Positions 24,221 through 35,400 of a DNA stretch of 64,000 nt are shown here, one piece after another. The notes beneath the pieces are model-generated. The model saw only the letters and a list, made by a program, of their open reading frames with translations. It made no database searches and was not told the DNA's origin. The translations under genes and the position numbers were made by a program. The DNA comes from Perkinsus marinus ATCC 50983 (lineage: Eukaryota; Perkinsozoa; Perkinsida; Perkinsidae), in the NCBI RefSeq assembly GCF_000006405.1, contig NW_003217015.1, forward strand, positions 481,331-545,330. The letters are read 5' to 3'. Numbering within the stretch: the stretch's first letter is position 1; each line of letters begins with the position of its first letter.

Positions 24221-24400
24221 GAAGGAGAGTGATAAACCTACAACAAAACAGCATAAACCGAGACGTCTGCCTCCTAAGTACCGCTCGAAAAACAATCTGC
24301 TGAAAAGGCAGTGAACAACTCCATCTGTAACATGCGTGCATCACGCGCCCTGTGAATATCGCGCGCGCCCGAAGAATCTTCGTTAGATACCCACACCCGC

Positions 24401-24691
24401 ATGGCGAAGTATCGCAAGGCGACTATAGGCCGTACTTGTCTAGGGGGAGCCGAGCATTTGACTGTAAGCTGCTTCATGAAGGATACGTTGCGCCTCACCA
24501 AGACGCGCGCTAGCTGGTGTGCTCACGAGGGTGGATCATCTTCATGCCACTTTGCAGTTCCTCTCATGCCTACTACTGGACGGCAAAGGGAGCATCGCTC
24601 CGCGGACGGTACATTACGACGGTTTGATAAGAAGACTATGCGATGGGAAGTGGTGATAGAGGAATCACATGATGGTACTATCACATTGTAG
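24401..24691 (+). CDS. Hypothetical 96-residue protein
   Basis: Open frame starting MAKYRKATIGRTCLGGAEHL, with several Cys and His residues (SWCAHEGGSSSCHF) and a basic/acidic C-terminal half (RSADGTLRRFDKKTMRWEVV). No family recognised. It starts 180 bp from the divergent PDI start and stops 16 bp before the Met of the methyltransferase gene. It could be a separate small gene or a 5' exon region of its neighbour; no convincing splice joins the two. Confidence 0.45.
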   Translation: MAKYRKATIGRTCLGGAEHLTVSCFMKDTLRLTKTRASWCAHEGGSSSCHFAVPLMPTTGRQREHRSADGTLRRFDKKTMRWEVVIEESHDGTITL

Positions 24692-24707
24692 CCACCCTCG
24701 ACACGAT

Positions 24708-25630
24708 ATGCTATCGTTAACTTCGTCGGTTAAAGCGCTCCATCGGGTAGTCCAGTCGACGTCTGATCCCTCAGGCGCTGTAACGACACCAGCAGCGCCG
24801 CTGCTGGCCCTTCCCGGTAAGCAGTATCCACTGAAATTCGATGGCAGCGACTTTCAAATCAACGGTAAATTCATTCGTCTACCTAATGGGGAGGCGTGCC
24901 GACGCAATCCTCGAGATCAGCAGGACGCCGACACAGCCGACTCGGTCTGGGACAGCTCAGTTGTATACTCATCGTCGAGGGTCGCGTCGGTCATAACCTT
25001 CATAGGTGCTCGCCAAACTGTTAGAGCATAGTCCGCACTTAGTACGTGGCAAACGCGTGCTCGAGCTTGGAAGTGGTAAGCACATCTCCTGGGGTCGAGA
25101 AAGGCCCGTCGTCCTATGCGTGGCCGTAAGGTACTGGCCTGGGAGGTATCTCCGCTGCTTTATGCGGCGCTCGAGAAGTGACACTAACTGATCTGCCTTA
25201 TGCCATGCCGTTATTGCGAGAAAGCATCGATCTCAATTGCGTAGCGGACACCGTAAAAGCGGACGTCCTAGACTGGTCCAACCCTCCAGCTGAGGACATT
25301 ACATCGAAGTAATGCACATTGCTTTCCACTCGATCGGCTACACCACACAGCGAGTCTCGTAGGTTCGACATTGTTATTGCTTCCGACGTCATCTGGCTTG
25401 AGGCCCTGGTCCCCTCGCTCGCTGATGTAATAGCTGACAAGAGGCTCCTTCCCTTCCTCATGGTCCACCAAACGCGGAGCCTCCGATGTGACCAACTCTT
25501 TGAAGATCTTTTGAAGTCTCGCGGCCTCCGCCTCACTACATTGGACGATCGGATTAAACATCCGGAGTTTCTCGGTGAATTATTTCATATCAGAGCGTTC
25601 CTCGTTGATATTGATCGTGATGGCACTTAG
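24708..25630 (+). CDS. Lysine methyltransferase, METTL21/FAM86-type (family 16)
   Basis: SAM-dependent seven-beta-strand methyltransferase. Four exons reconstruct cleanly: 24708-24962, 25006-25075, 25146-25308, 25363-25630, giving 251 residues with all phases matching. Hallmarks: DSVWDSSV/VLAKLLEHS (the family's VWDSSLVLAKYL), motif I GKRVLELGSG/GISAALCGA, VTLTDLPYAMPLL (acidic loop after strand 2), DLNCVADTVKADVLDWSNP and the post-I segment FDIVIASDVIWLEAL (DxVLxSDVxY). Family members modify elongation factors and chaperones; the target here cannot be told. Motif I is shorter than the usual GSGTGLVG. Introns are 43, 70 and 54 nt. Same strand as the small ORF just upstream. Confidence 0.88.
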
Positions 25631-25725
25631 TGTCTTAGTATAACTTGTGTTGTGAGTTGAGGCCGTTACAATCAAGCACTCCTATGCATTATCCCGCCGA
25701 ATTATAAATCTCGGAGTGGAGTGAC

Positions 25726-25910
25726 CAGTGCTGAAAAATATGTTCGCTTTCCTCAGCTGAGTTTGACAGTTTCCTCACGAAATATACATGTTAACATACG
25801 AATCCAGGTAGAAATGTACAGGAATCAATGAGAATTTACCAAAATTTCCTCAGAATTTCCATTTCGTCACCAACATGTGCGGTTGACCATAGGCACATTT
25901 TCCCACACTG
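25726..25910 (+). mobile_element. hAT-like MITE, copy C
   Basis: 185 bp, from CAGTGCTGAAAAATATG to TTTTCCCACACTG, with the internal family sequence. Flanks ggagtgac (25718-25725) and aaagtgac (25911-25918) agree at the last 6 of 8 bases, a decayed 8-bp duplication. The only copy here that lies between genes. Confidence 0.85.
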
Positions 25911-25918
25911 AAAGTGAC

Positions 25919-26983
25919 GTTCTAATGGTGCCGATATTGTCGGGTCAGGTCGTAATGAATTAACATGTGGCGTAACTATCATTGTTATTTGCAGTCGATC
26001 GTGCTGCCCTCTGTTCATTTTCCTAATTTGCGCGATGAAAACTCAAGTTGATGAAGGGGCATGCACCTCACACGCGTCAAAACAAGAAATGAATCGCATC
26101 CGTGCTACACCTTTGCGCGCCCATTACGGCTCATCAGTGAGCTTTCTCACTAACTGCTGAATGTAGTACTGTTTGGGTTCAAAGCGCCATTCCATGCTCG
26201 CGAGTCCGATTGCTCGATATCATTGAAGTATACTCTAGGAGTCGATTTGCCATCGTATTCGATTCCAAAAACTATCCTCTTTGCCGGGGGCCTACCGCCT
26301 GGCGAGGTCGACCCATACCTCCACTGAGTTCCCTCTCCAGTAGCGTTGTGCACTCACACTGGGTCCTCGACAGGGCGATGATCATACAACAACACAAGTC
26401 TTGCAGCTGATCAATAGATGTGTGTATATCTGATAAGTTTAATGTCGAATGATTTCTTCGACTGAATCAGTGAAAGAGATAGTTGAAATTACATCATCGA
26501 CCTCAGCAAGATGAGCAGAGATTGCCGTTGGGTGTTCCCTATGAATAGGCAACTACCAGGCAATAGGCCTAGGGATGGGCGCTTGAGGTACACGAGCTCC
26601 AGTAGATCCGTTGAGCTTAAGAATTACATCCAGAACATGGTCGAAGGCTGACGATGGTACAGTCTACTCATGTTCAATGTCTACTGATATCTACTGGTGC
26701 GTTGAGTGTTAGTAGGGACCGCCATGGACGACAGTACAGTGCACGAGATCCGGACGCATCCACTGAGGAGGTTCGGGCACTATGAATGTTCTCTAAAGAT
26801 CGAAGACGGAGCTTATCGGAACTCCCTCCTTCCCATTGCCAAGCCCATAAATTAACAAACAACGCCGACTTCGAGAAGATACTGCAGCGTTACTGATGAT
26901 CATCATCAAATTAATGTGACATAATAAAATGATCGTACTAGGACTGGTCGACGTCGGCTGCTGCCACTTCATTTACTGTTCCA
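25919..26983. other. Intergenic, possible weak minus-strand exons
   Basis: Mostly without recognisable genes. On the minus strand 26353-26150 reads GIEYDGKSTPRVYFNDIEQS and about 26650-26540 reads AFDHVLDVILKLNGSTGARV, both somewhat protein-like, but no domain or reliable splicing was found. Confidence 0.3.
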
Positions 26984-29110
26984 TCAAGGCAGGCCACCAC
27001 CCGTGCTAGCTGTGCTGTCCTCAACTATCTCAACTACTCCCGCAAATTTTTGATGCATTCCCATCGCCTTGCTGAACCCGAACGCTGTTGCCGCAGAGTT
27101 GAAGAAAGTCATCGTCGCGGCTGCATTACGAGCCCTTGGAGAACCGTGTTGGTCCAAATACTCGGTATCATCCTATGAAGGTAAACTGCCCTACCATAAG
27201 AGCAGCAAATAGGACCTACTCGATGGTGACCATCCTCGTCGCCGTCCAGCTCATCCACACCAAGCCATGTGCCGACTGCATCAGCGATGCTGAAATCATC
27301 TTCATGCTCGTTGTCATCTTCCATGCCATTCTCCATTCCAAGACCAGTGGCCTCGCTATCGTTAGGCGTGGAAATACAGAAATGATCACATCGTGATGAC
27401 GAGGGTGCCTCCTTGCATGGGGGAGTGCATTCCACCACAACTGCGGCCTCATCAGCCCGGTCTGGCTCTTCCACATTGGCCACCCCCGGGTTATTCTCTG
27501 TCGTGGACTCCTCTTCCTCCAGAGGTTGCCCCTTCACCTGTGACTCGGTAGGGCCGGGCATGGTCATAGGTTTTGCTTGATATGGGAGAGCCTTCACAGA
27601 TACCTATACCCCACTGCAACAGCGCTGTGTCACACAACACCCTACCGCCTTCCTCCCCCTCCTATTTCGCTTCCCTTTCTTCTTGTGCTTCACCACGCTA
27701 CGGCCTCCACCAGCTTGGTCCGCCTCGATATTAGTAGTAGCCACGCCTTGTGACAGGACCAGACTCCTCAACGACTCCACAGATAGGACAATAGCCTGAA
27801 GAATACTAAGTGCTAAAGCGCTCCGGACATCAACATGATAGCGGTACTTGCATCCCATAAGGGCTGAGAGCTCTGACGAGGCTCTTCTTGTAACCCTCTG
27901 TAAGAGCCCTCCTGGTCACAACAGTAGCATAGACGGCTCCACTACTCGTGTTGCCATCCCGACCTCGACACAAAACCCTACTCTAAGGCGATAACTCGGT
28001 GCTACCTGGTAGAGCGGAGGTCGTGACAGATATAACGCCAGAGAGGACCCCGAGCAATGCATGGCGACATGCATCTTGGTAGGATTGGTCTGAGAATAGA
28101 ACAGCGACTGACCCATCCCAACACCAGGACGGTTGTCCCACTGTTGTGAGGCTTCCCCATCAACAACAGGATGGCTGTATGAGGCTCATTACGACCGCAC
28201 CCATCCTTCACAGAGGTCTTCGCCGTGCTAACACTAGTAGTCATTGGCAAGAGAACAACTAAGAGCAGCGAGTGTGAGGCAATCATTGAGGAACTCCAAG
28301 TCGACACGGGCATCATCGCTCAGTATAAGTTCTGACCATCAGGCCGCAGGATGTATTCTTGCACTAATTGCTCTTCCATTCGCTTCCGTATTGGCCCATC
28401 CTCCTCCATCCAATGCTCATCACGAAGCCTCGGCACTTGTATATCCCACACCTTCGATCGGGTTGCGTACCGGGCTCGCAGATCAATTCCACGCCTTATT
28501 TCCTCCTTACGTTCTCTGAAGTAGGAAAAACAAAAAACACAACATTCAAGACGGTTTTCGTCAATGCTTTCGTCAAGCACTACTCCACCTACTTCTCAAT
28601 CTCGTCAACAACTTCCTTCTCTATACGTAACAGCAGCGCCTTACGGGCGAGGACCCTCTCATCTGGCTGAGCTTTCTTTGCCCGAGGGATCTGCAAGTCA
28701 GACTCGCTCAGAGACTTCATCGGTGGGGGTTTGGTTATCCTGATACGGCCATGTACTGTACACATCACCATCACCCCGACACCTACTCCACCCTGGTCAT
28801 AGCCATATGCTCCTCCGGAGGCTGGCACGACAGACTACCCTCCTTTTCTAGACGGGCGATCTCCTCTGTGACCTCCTTGATACGCCTCTCCACAGCAACG
28901 AGGGATGGAGGCAATTCTGTCGGTGGTGGTAGCAAGTCCTCCGAAACCGGCACGATAGCTGCGAGTGGCGGCGGCTGACAAAACCATCAAAGGCCACCAG
29001 GGTTAAGAGGGGCAGACCCTTACCTGTTCCCGAGGCTGCTCCACTCCATCAACCGAGTCCCGTATGTCACGGAATGGCATCTGGGGTGGGCCCGCTGGCG
29101 GTGATGACAT
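26984..29110 (-). CDS. Hypothetical coiled-coil protein with acidic C-terminal part
   Basis: No family recognised. Met 29110 begins SSPPAGPPQMPFRDIRDSVD; an intron then leads to a Pro-rich stretch and ELPPSLVAVERRIKEVTEEI, a coiled coil. Further exons give KKAQPDERVLARKALLLRIE and EEIRRGIDLRARYATRSKVW with HWMEEDGPIRKRMEEQLVQE. Downstream are a hydrophobic helix (RSALALSILQAIVLSVESL), a lysine-rich run (KHKKKGKRNRRGRK), a strongly acidic exon (MENGMEDDNEHEDDFSIADA) and a last exon ending VVEIVEDSTASTGGGLP. Splices in the middle (28.3-27.9 kb) are uncertain, so this may be two genes. The Met lies 99 bp past the stop of the epimerase/dehydratase gene on the same strand. Confidence 0.5.
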
Positions 29111-29208
29111 CAAAATATCCGGCAAGACTAAACCCGTTATTGACAACACTGTTGCTATCCTCACTTAGAAAATCTGGTAAAACTCTCACTGAACAGTCGC
29201 TATGCATT

Positions 29209-32200
29209 CTAAAGACTCCTCACAGAGTATCTTGGCTCCAACTCCGAGCTGTACTTGGCAAATGCGCTCTCGCCTCGGACGTACGACACAGCCTCAGGGA
29301 CAGCATTCATGATATCGGATGCTGTAACTCCTAACAAACTTCCATACCATCACAAGAGATACTCGCTACACACCAGATGTGGCATGCGAACACGCCACTG
29401 TAGGGTCTACTACTCACCATCTTCCCCTCCAAGGTTGATAGCCGCGATGTCTCCAGCAACTCCATGCACGAATACAGCCGCTGCCACAGCGTCACCAAGA
29501 CTATCCACATCATGACCATACGCGGCATACCTGAGCATTACTACAGTCGACACCCTTCACATAGTGATGTTCTTACATAGCAGGGATGAGGCCACTGAGA
29601 ACATCCCCACTTCCGGCCGTACCCATGCCACTATTCCCAGACAGGTTCATCCGCGCCCGACCTGATCGCCATCCCACTGGCAACCCTAATGTAAGGAATG
29701 TCGTCCTACCTGAAGGTTCGCATACCATAGACGTCGCTCCCTTGACAACGACGACAGCATTTGTACTACGGCCCAGCTCCCGTCCAACCTGGGAAGATAC
29801 TCGCATCACCAACACAAGCACGATCACGGCCACTCACCTCCAGCAAACTCCGAGATCCGTTCGTGAGCTCTGCCATCGAGAGGCCAGTGAGACGGCTAAG
29901 CTCGGCCAAGTGAGGCGTGAGGACCACTGGGGACTAAGGCACAACACACACTACAAGCAAGGCATCAACAATGGACAATGATGCACGATGCTGAGTATGA
30001 GAAACAACTCCCACCGACCAAGCTATGAGAGCTATCAATGAATGTGGACATGACACAGTGATCTGGGATGATACATAGATAATCCAATACTCACCAACTG
30101 CTTTCGATGGCGCTCCTGCAAGAGCTGAGAGGCGGTGGAGAATATGTCAGTTGAATCGACTGGAGGTATGGAGATCGCTGTGATACCGTCACCGTCGATG
30201 ACCATAGGCTTATCCACATCTGAGGATAACCACCGTCACGCGCCACAAAATTACACACCGCTGCCTTACTCAGTACCATACTCCGCACCAACCTAGCTGT
30301 ATCACCGTTAGTCGAAATACCAGGTCCAACCACGACGATATCAGCCAGGTCTTGGGCCATCTTAAACAGCCGGTCATAGTTGCTGCTGCCGATGCTGCCT
30401 GAGATACCTCCCTGACTTCACTATGTATCCGGGACCTTACCAGCAGTAGTGCTCTCTAGTTCGTGGAAAACGATAGACGGAGCCTCCCCAGCGATAACTG
30501 GTATCTGATACGAGTTACTGAAAACTCCCTCCCTCCATGAACCCCTACAATGCTTCCGACAGTGGCCAGTCTACTGTACCCTCCACCAGCCTTCAGGAAG
30601 CTGTAGCTACTCAGCATGGGTGCTCCGTAGTACCCTTCAGCTCCACATACAAATAGCGCTCTGATACAGAACACTATCAGGCTTCGAAAACCCACACTTC
30701 AACAGAACGAGAACCACGCGGTAAATCAAAGGGGCCTCGCATGCAGCACCCACGCAAGATGGGCGCCGGGGATTACTACACATATCAGTAAGTTCGTGAC
30801 AAGAAAAAGGCTAATTATTCCACAGTGAGATCTCTCGACTCAACTCACTTGCCAAGGGAGCCTTTATGCCCAGCTGGACTTCGCGATGGAAGTTGTGGGA
30901 AGTAGTTAACATAGGTATTCAAATCGGCGTATCTATCAGCAATCAACCTCGAGAACATTCATGAGGGCTCCCTTACAGTTCCGGAGGATATCCAATGTGT
31001 GTAACCGTCAAGTTCCCGCACATCTCACGTCCAGGGTAAACCAAGTTACCAATCTTCACCAACCCAAAAGTAGCTGTCGCAGTTGCATGCACCTACAAAC
31101 AAGCCAATTTTAAATCCACCACTACCGCGCGCCACAGAAATTAGAAAAGGGGCATTCCTTACCGCTTGATCTCCCATGATCCGGCCGGAGTCTCCATTCA
31201 CTCCCGATGGTATGTCCAAGGACATAACCTACCAAAACATATCCACATTAGTGCCCGTTCTTCCAGTGTTCGCTTCCCTCAACTGAGCTCAGGAGTTTCC
31301 TCAATAATCATACAAGTTTGCATACAAACTGAGGCGAAAGTGTATAGAAACTAATGAAAATTTCCCAAAATCTCCTCAGAATTGTCATATTGTCACCAAC
31401 TCATGTAGTTGACCATGTTCATATTTTCCCACACTGCGCTACTACGATGGAATTCTTACAGGTTTCGACGCCCTATTGATAGCAGCAATAGCCACTCCAA
31501 AGGGACTGCTAGGGTCGACGACACGACCAAGCCCTGTACCGAAGATACCATCCACGAGGACATCCGCCCAGTCGACTGCCGAGCTGATAGCCTCTTCGCT
31601 GGTCGCGATTTCAACAGATATACCCGGAATGCAGTCAACAATATTCAAATTGGTACTAGCATCGCCGTGATACCTAAAAACCGGCGTTGAGGAAACGCAA
31701 GATTGCAAGATATGCCAACCTTACTTCTCCCTGCCATTCAGCAATATCACTTTCACCTGACCTCCATTGCTATGGACATAACGAGCGACCACGAAACCAT
31801 CGCCACCGTTATTTCCTATCATCAAAGAGATACCGTCGCTACATGCGTCCGATTATTACCAGGTCCACAAACCACAAGGACCTTGGTCTGTTGGGTCATG
31901 CGATGACCGGGCAAGAGCTCTGTGAGACAGCGATAGCTAGTGATACCAGCGTTCTCCATCAACAGGACTGAGGGGATGCTGTACCTAACACGTTAAGATC
32001 GGATCTGAGCCATCACACAGGGACCCGCGAGACCGCTGTCGTATTATTCCATTATATTAAGTCCGCTTGAGGATAATACAATACCAGGAAAGGCGACAGT
32101 TACTTGTCCGTAGCATCCTTATCACACCGCCTCATCTGATCACAGGAAGACACCTTCATCGGCGGAAGAGAACCTCCTCCTGCTGCCGCTACAGACCCCT

Positions 32201-32273
32201 TCACAGTCGTCGCAGAAACGACTGCTGACAAACTTGATGTTACCATACTAGATACTGCCAATAAACGATTCAT
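29209..32273 (-). CDS. Bifunctional NAD(P)HX epimerase / ADP- or ATP-dependent dehydratase
   Basis: Metabolite-repair enzyme that restores hydrated NAD(P)H: an N-terminal YjeF-type epimerase fused to a C-terminal ribokinase-fold dehydratase, the bacterial Nnr order. The leader ([20 protein letters not shown]) may target an organelle. Epimerase motifs: [28 protein letters not shown] (completed across an intron), [20 protein letters not shown] and, after a MITE-bearing intron, [20 protein letters not shown], then [20 protein letters not shown]. Dehydratase motifs: [60 protein letters not shown], and the catalytic [18 protein letters not shown], then a last exon with [14 protein letters not shown]. 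About twelve short exons. In animals and plants the two activities are usually or often on separate proteins. Confidence 0.9.
31264..31436 (+). mobile_element. hAT-like MITE, copy D
   Basis: 173 bp, from CAGTGTTCGCTTCCCTC (about ten bases of the usual 5' end missing) to TTTTCCCACACTG. Flanking octamers match at only 4 of 8 positions, so the target duplication is decayed. It fills most of the intron between the epimerase segments ending INRASKP and starting VMSLDIPSG, antisense to the gene. Confidence 0.8.
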
Positions 32274-32441
32274 AATAACTCGTTGAGAACACATTATTGG
32301 CTTCCACCACCACCACGACGACCCTTACCCTTCAACCCAACCATCGAACCAATACATCACGAAAAGGCGATCAAAGCTCACATGGACACATCAGGTCAAC
32401 CCACCGCTAAAGGGCTCAACGACAATACTTTTGCTGGTTTT

Positions 32442-35400
32442 CTAACATGGACTTGCTTTTTGAAGTAAATTTGATAGACCTACCTTCTTGACCAGTCGCC
32501 TGACGAAACTACCAGTGTTCTCAGTTGACCCATGTCGCCGCAAACCCAACGGTGCCGGGGTGGCCACTCGACTCCGATACCTCCCCGACATCTCGACACT
32601 ACCATCATCGGCATGAGCTAAGACCAGCACATTTCCCACGACACCATTACTAGCAGCACTCGCGATCTACTACATTTCCCTTTGCTGAACAGATTCATGA
32701 ACCTGTTAGTGCCCTGCGAGCCCGAACGTTGAACGCGCATTCCCTCCTCGTCGTCGGGGGTCCCTCCCTCGTATAGGACCATCCCATCATCCAGCTCGTT
32801 TTCAATATGCATTTGCTCAGCTATCGCTTGGTAAGAAAGCTCGTAAGAATGTATCACCAAATGTACCTGATCAGAGATCCCCGGTTCGAACCCCGGCAGT
32901 GACACTCTCAGTACTCCCTGTAGCAAAGACTCTACCAAACACAGCAGCAACAGCATGACCAAACCAGTTACAGGGAATAGCGCCCGGATATCCGGTCCAC
33001 CTAAACAGAGCAAAAGGCTCCCCAGCACATGACAAGACGAGCTCACTCAGGATGGCTATGAAAATGACAAGTCCACCTCTAATCTGGCTGCATATCTTCA
33101 TGGCTCGACCAAGACTATGCACCTATAATAACATCAACACTAAGCCCCTCCTATCCTAGGACATGACCATCACCTTCACAATGAGTCTCCTTAATGTGTC
33201 GACATCTCCCCCTTCCATCCCGTCGAACTTACCGAAATCCACATACTCCAATTCGTCTCGAACTGGTAGAGGGTTCGAATACCTGACTAGCAGCAGAATG
33301 CACCATTGTGATGGTGTGGGACAGCCCTGCGCAGACTCGGCAACGTGGAGAAAGAGGGACAGAGGAGCACACAATACTCGGCCATTTTCCCAACTATGAT
33401 CCCCAGTGGTAGCGCTTGTAAGCCAAGACTAATACTTTGCGAGGTAGCCCGCTGTACCTGCCCAGACCAGTGCTCACGTCAGCACACAGAAGCAAAGCTT
33501 ACCGCCATTACGGGTTGTGGGGGTTCCTCGAATACAGTCAAGAAAACTCGGCTATAATACTCAGCGCGACTATTCACTTGAAAGCCTCGACCATTGGCAG
33601 TAGAAGTCCATCTACCAATACAAACCTGACACCTGCATATAATGAGCGAGCCCTCCTCTCGTCAGTACCCAGAGGAAGCCGAGCCATCCCCGGGCCCTGT
33701 AGCTAAGCCTACGACCACACCCCCGCACCAATGCGGCGTAGTCCCAGATACCTAGTAGCAGCCAAGCTGAGCGTGAGCGTTCCAGTACCAGTAGATACCT
33801 CTATCCTTAGCCTCCTCATACTCGCGGAAATGGTCGGACCCAGTGTCGCTGTCACCAGCACATTCTACTACAGCTTGCTCCAACTCGCCGAGACCATCCA
33901 TCTTCAAGACGCCCTCCAGATGCTCATCGAGCCCTGACAAGAAAAGGCAGAAGATGTCCAGTCCTGTGATGGCCTGAAACAAACCAGTGGCGAAGTGATG
34001 ACCAGTGACGTTGACGACCACGCCCGTCAGAAGGACGAAGATTGCAGTAACCCAGCTCAGACTATGACCGAACAGCCATGTTAGGAAGGGGGCATAGGAC
34101 GCAATGGGAGGGGCTTCGTGACGGTGATAATAAGCCTGAAGTCAAACAACTCGTCATCGCTCGACTCGGTGATCTACACCGAGGCTTCTCTATACACCAT
34201 CGTTCAACTGTGAAAAGTCCAAGCGCCTCCTGGTACCTGATAGCACCCTGAAGTCTTGTGAAAGAGTTGCTCGTTGGAGTCGAATAGGAATGTCAGGGAT
34301 GTTACCGATGCGAGACAGAGGATTTGGCAGCTGGCCGTGAGTACCTATGATACCACTCACTAGAGGCCTCCTCAGTGTGGTAAAATTTGCGCACGGTCAA
34401 CCACATGTGTTGGTGACAATATGAAAACTCTGAGGAAAATTTGGAAAATCCTTGTTAGTGTTTGTACACTGATCGTATATATTCTCCCAATTCGTATATA
34501 AAATCCTATGATTAGTGAGGAAAATTTGGAGCTCAGCTGAGGAAAGCGAACATTTTTCGCAGCACTGGGCCTCCTGCTAGTAGACCTACGCCCTTAGCCA
34601 TAGTCAGCTTAGCCCATGTCAACCATTTGCGATGGACCAATGAAGCATACCGCGCACACTCTACCAGACCGAGGACATCCAGAGTAGTGATGACCTAATG
34701 AATAGCTCAAGCACCTTCCCAGCTGGGCCGGGTCCCTACCCAAAGCATCCCTCCAGTCAATGTCATCGTGATAGAGGACACTATCAATGATGTTCCAGCA
34801 CAGTTGTAGGAGCTGCCGCGCAAGGCAGCCAGCATCCAGCCACCTAGTGAGCCTGGTGAGGTAGAGTAGAGGAAGGATGGTACCTTAGAAGGAAGCAGCC
34901 TATCTCAATGCAACAAATTCCACAGTACATACTCAGACCCAACAAGAGATCTCTGTGAGAAGATAACCACCATCAAAGCCACCAAACCACTCACCAGTGG
35001 AATTGGCTCGCGACAACCATCGCGACCGAACAAGCAAAGTCCAAGAATAGTGAATACATACCGGACGCAGGCCACATCAAACAAAGATGATACCACGTTT
35101 ACGACGGCAAACGAGGACCACATGAGGATGGAGTGTAACCTGAACAGAGACAGAATAGCTACGCCTCGGTCGAGGGCCCTACCAGAAGTCTGGAGACTGA
35201 GGCAGAGAAGTCTGATAAAGATGGTACTCGATAGAAGCTAAGCGTTCGACCCTGATCAGTGCGACGAAGCCTACCGCAAATACCACAGCCAGCACCGAGC
35301 CGCTGACCAGAAGGGTCACCAGCAGCCAGGCAGCATGCACCTGAAGAGGGCCTATACCTTCGGGTTCCATACGTCATGGGATTGGGTACGACCGCTCGCT

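Noticed and set aside
32873-32897. ccccggttcgaaccccgg, resembling a tRNA T-arm
   Set aside because: The flanking bases do not pair as a 5-bp T-stem and no other tRNA arms are nearby; ggttcgaacc is simply palindromic.
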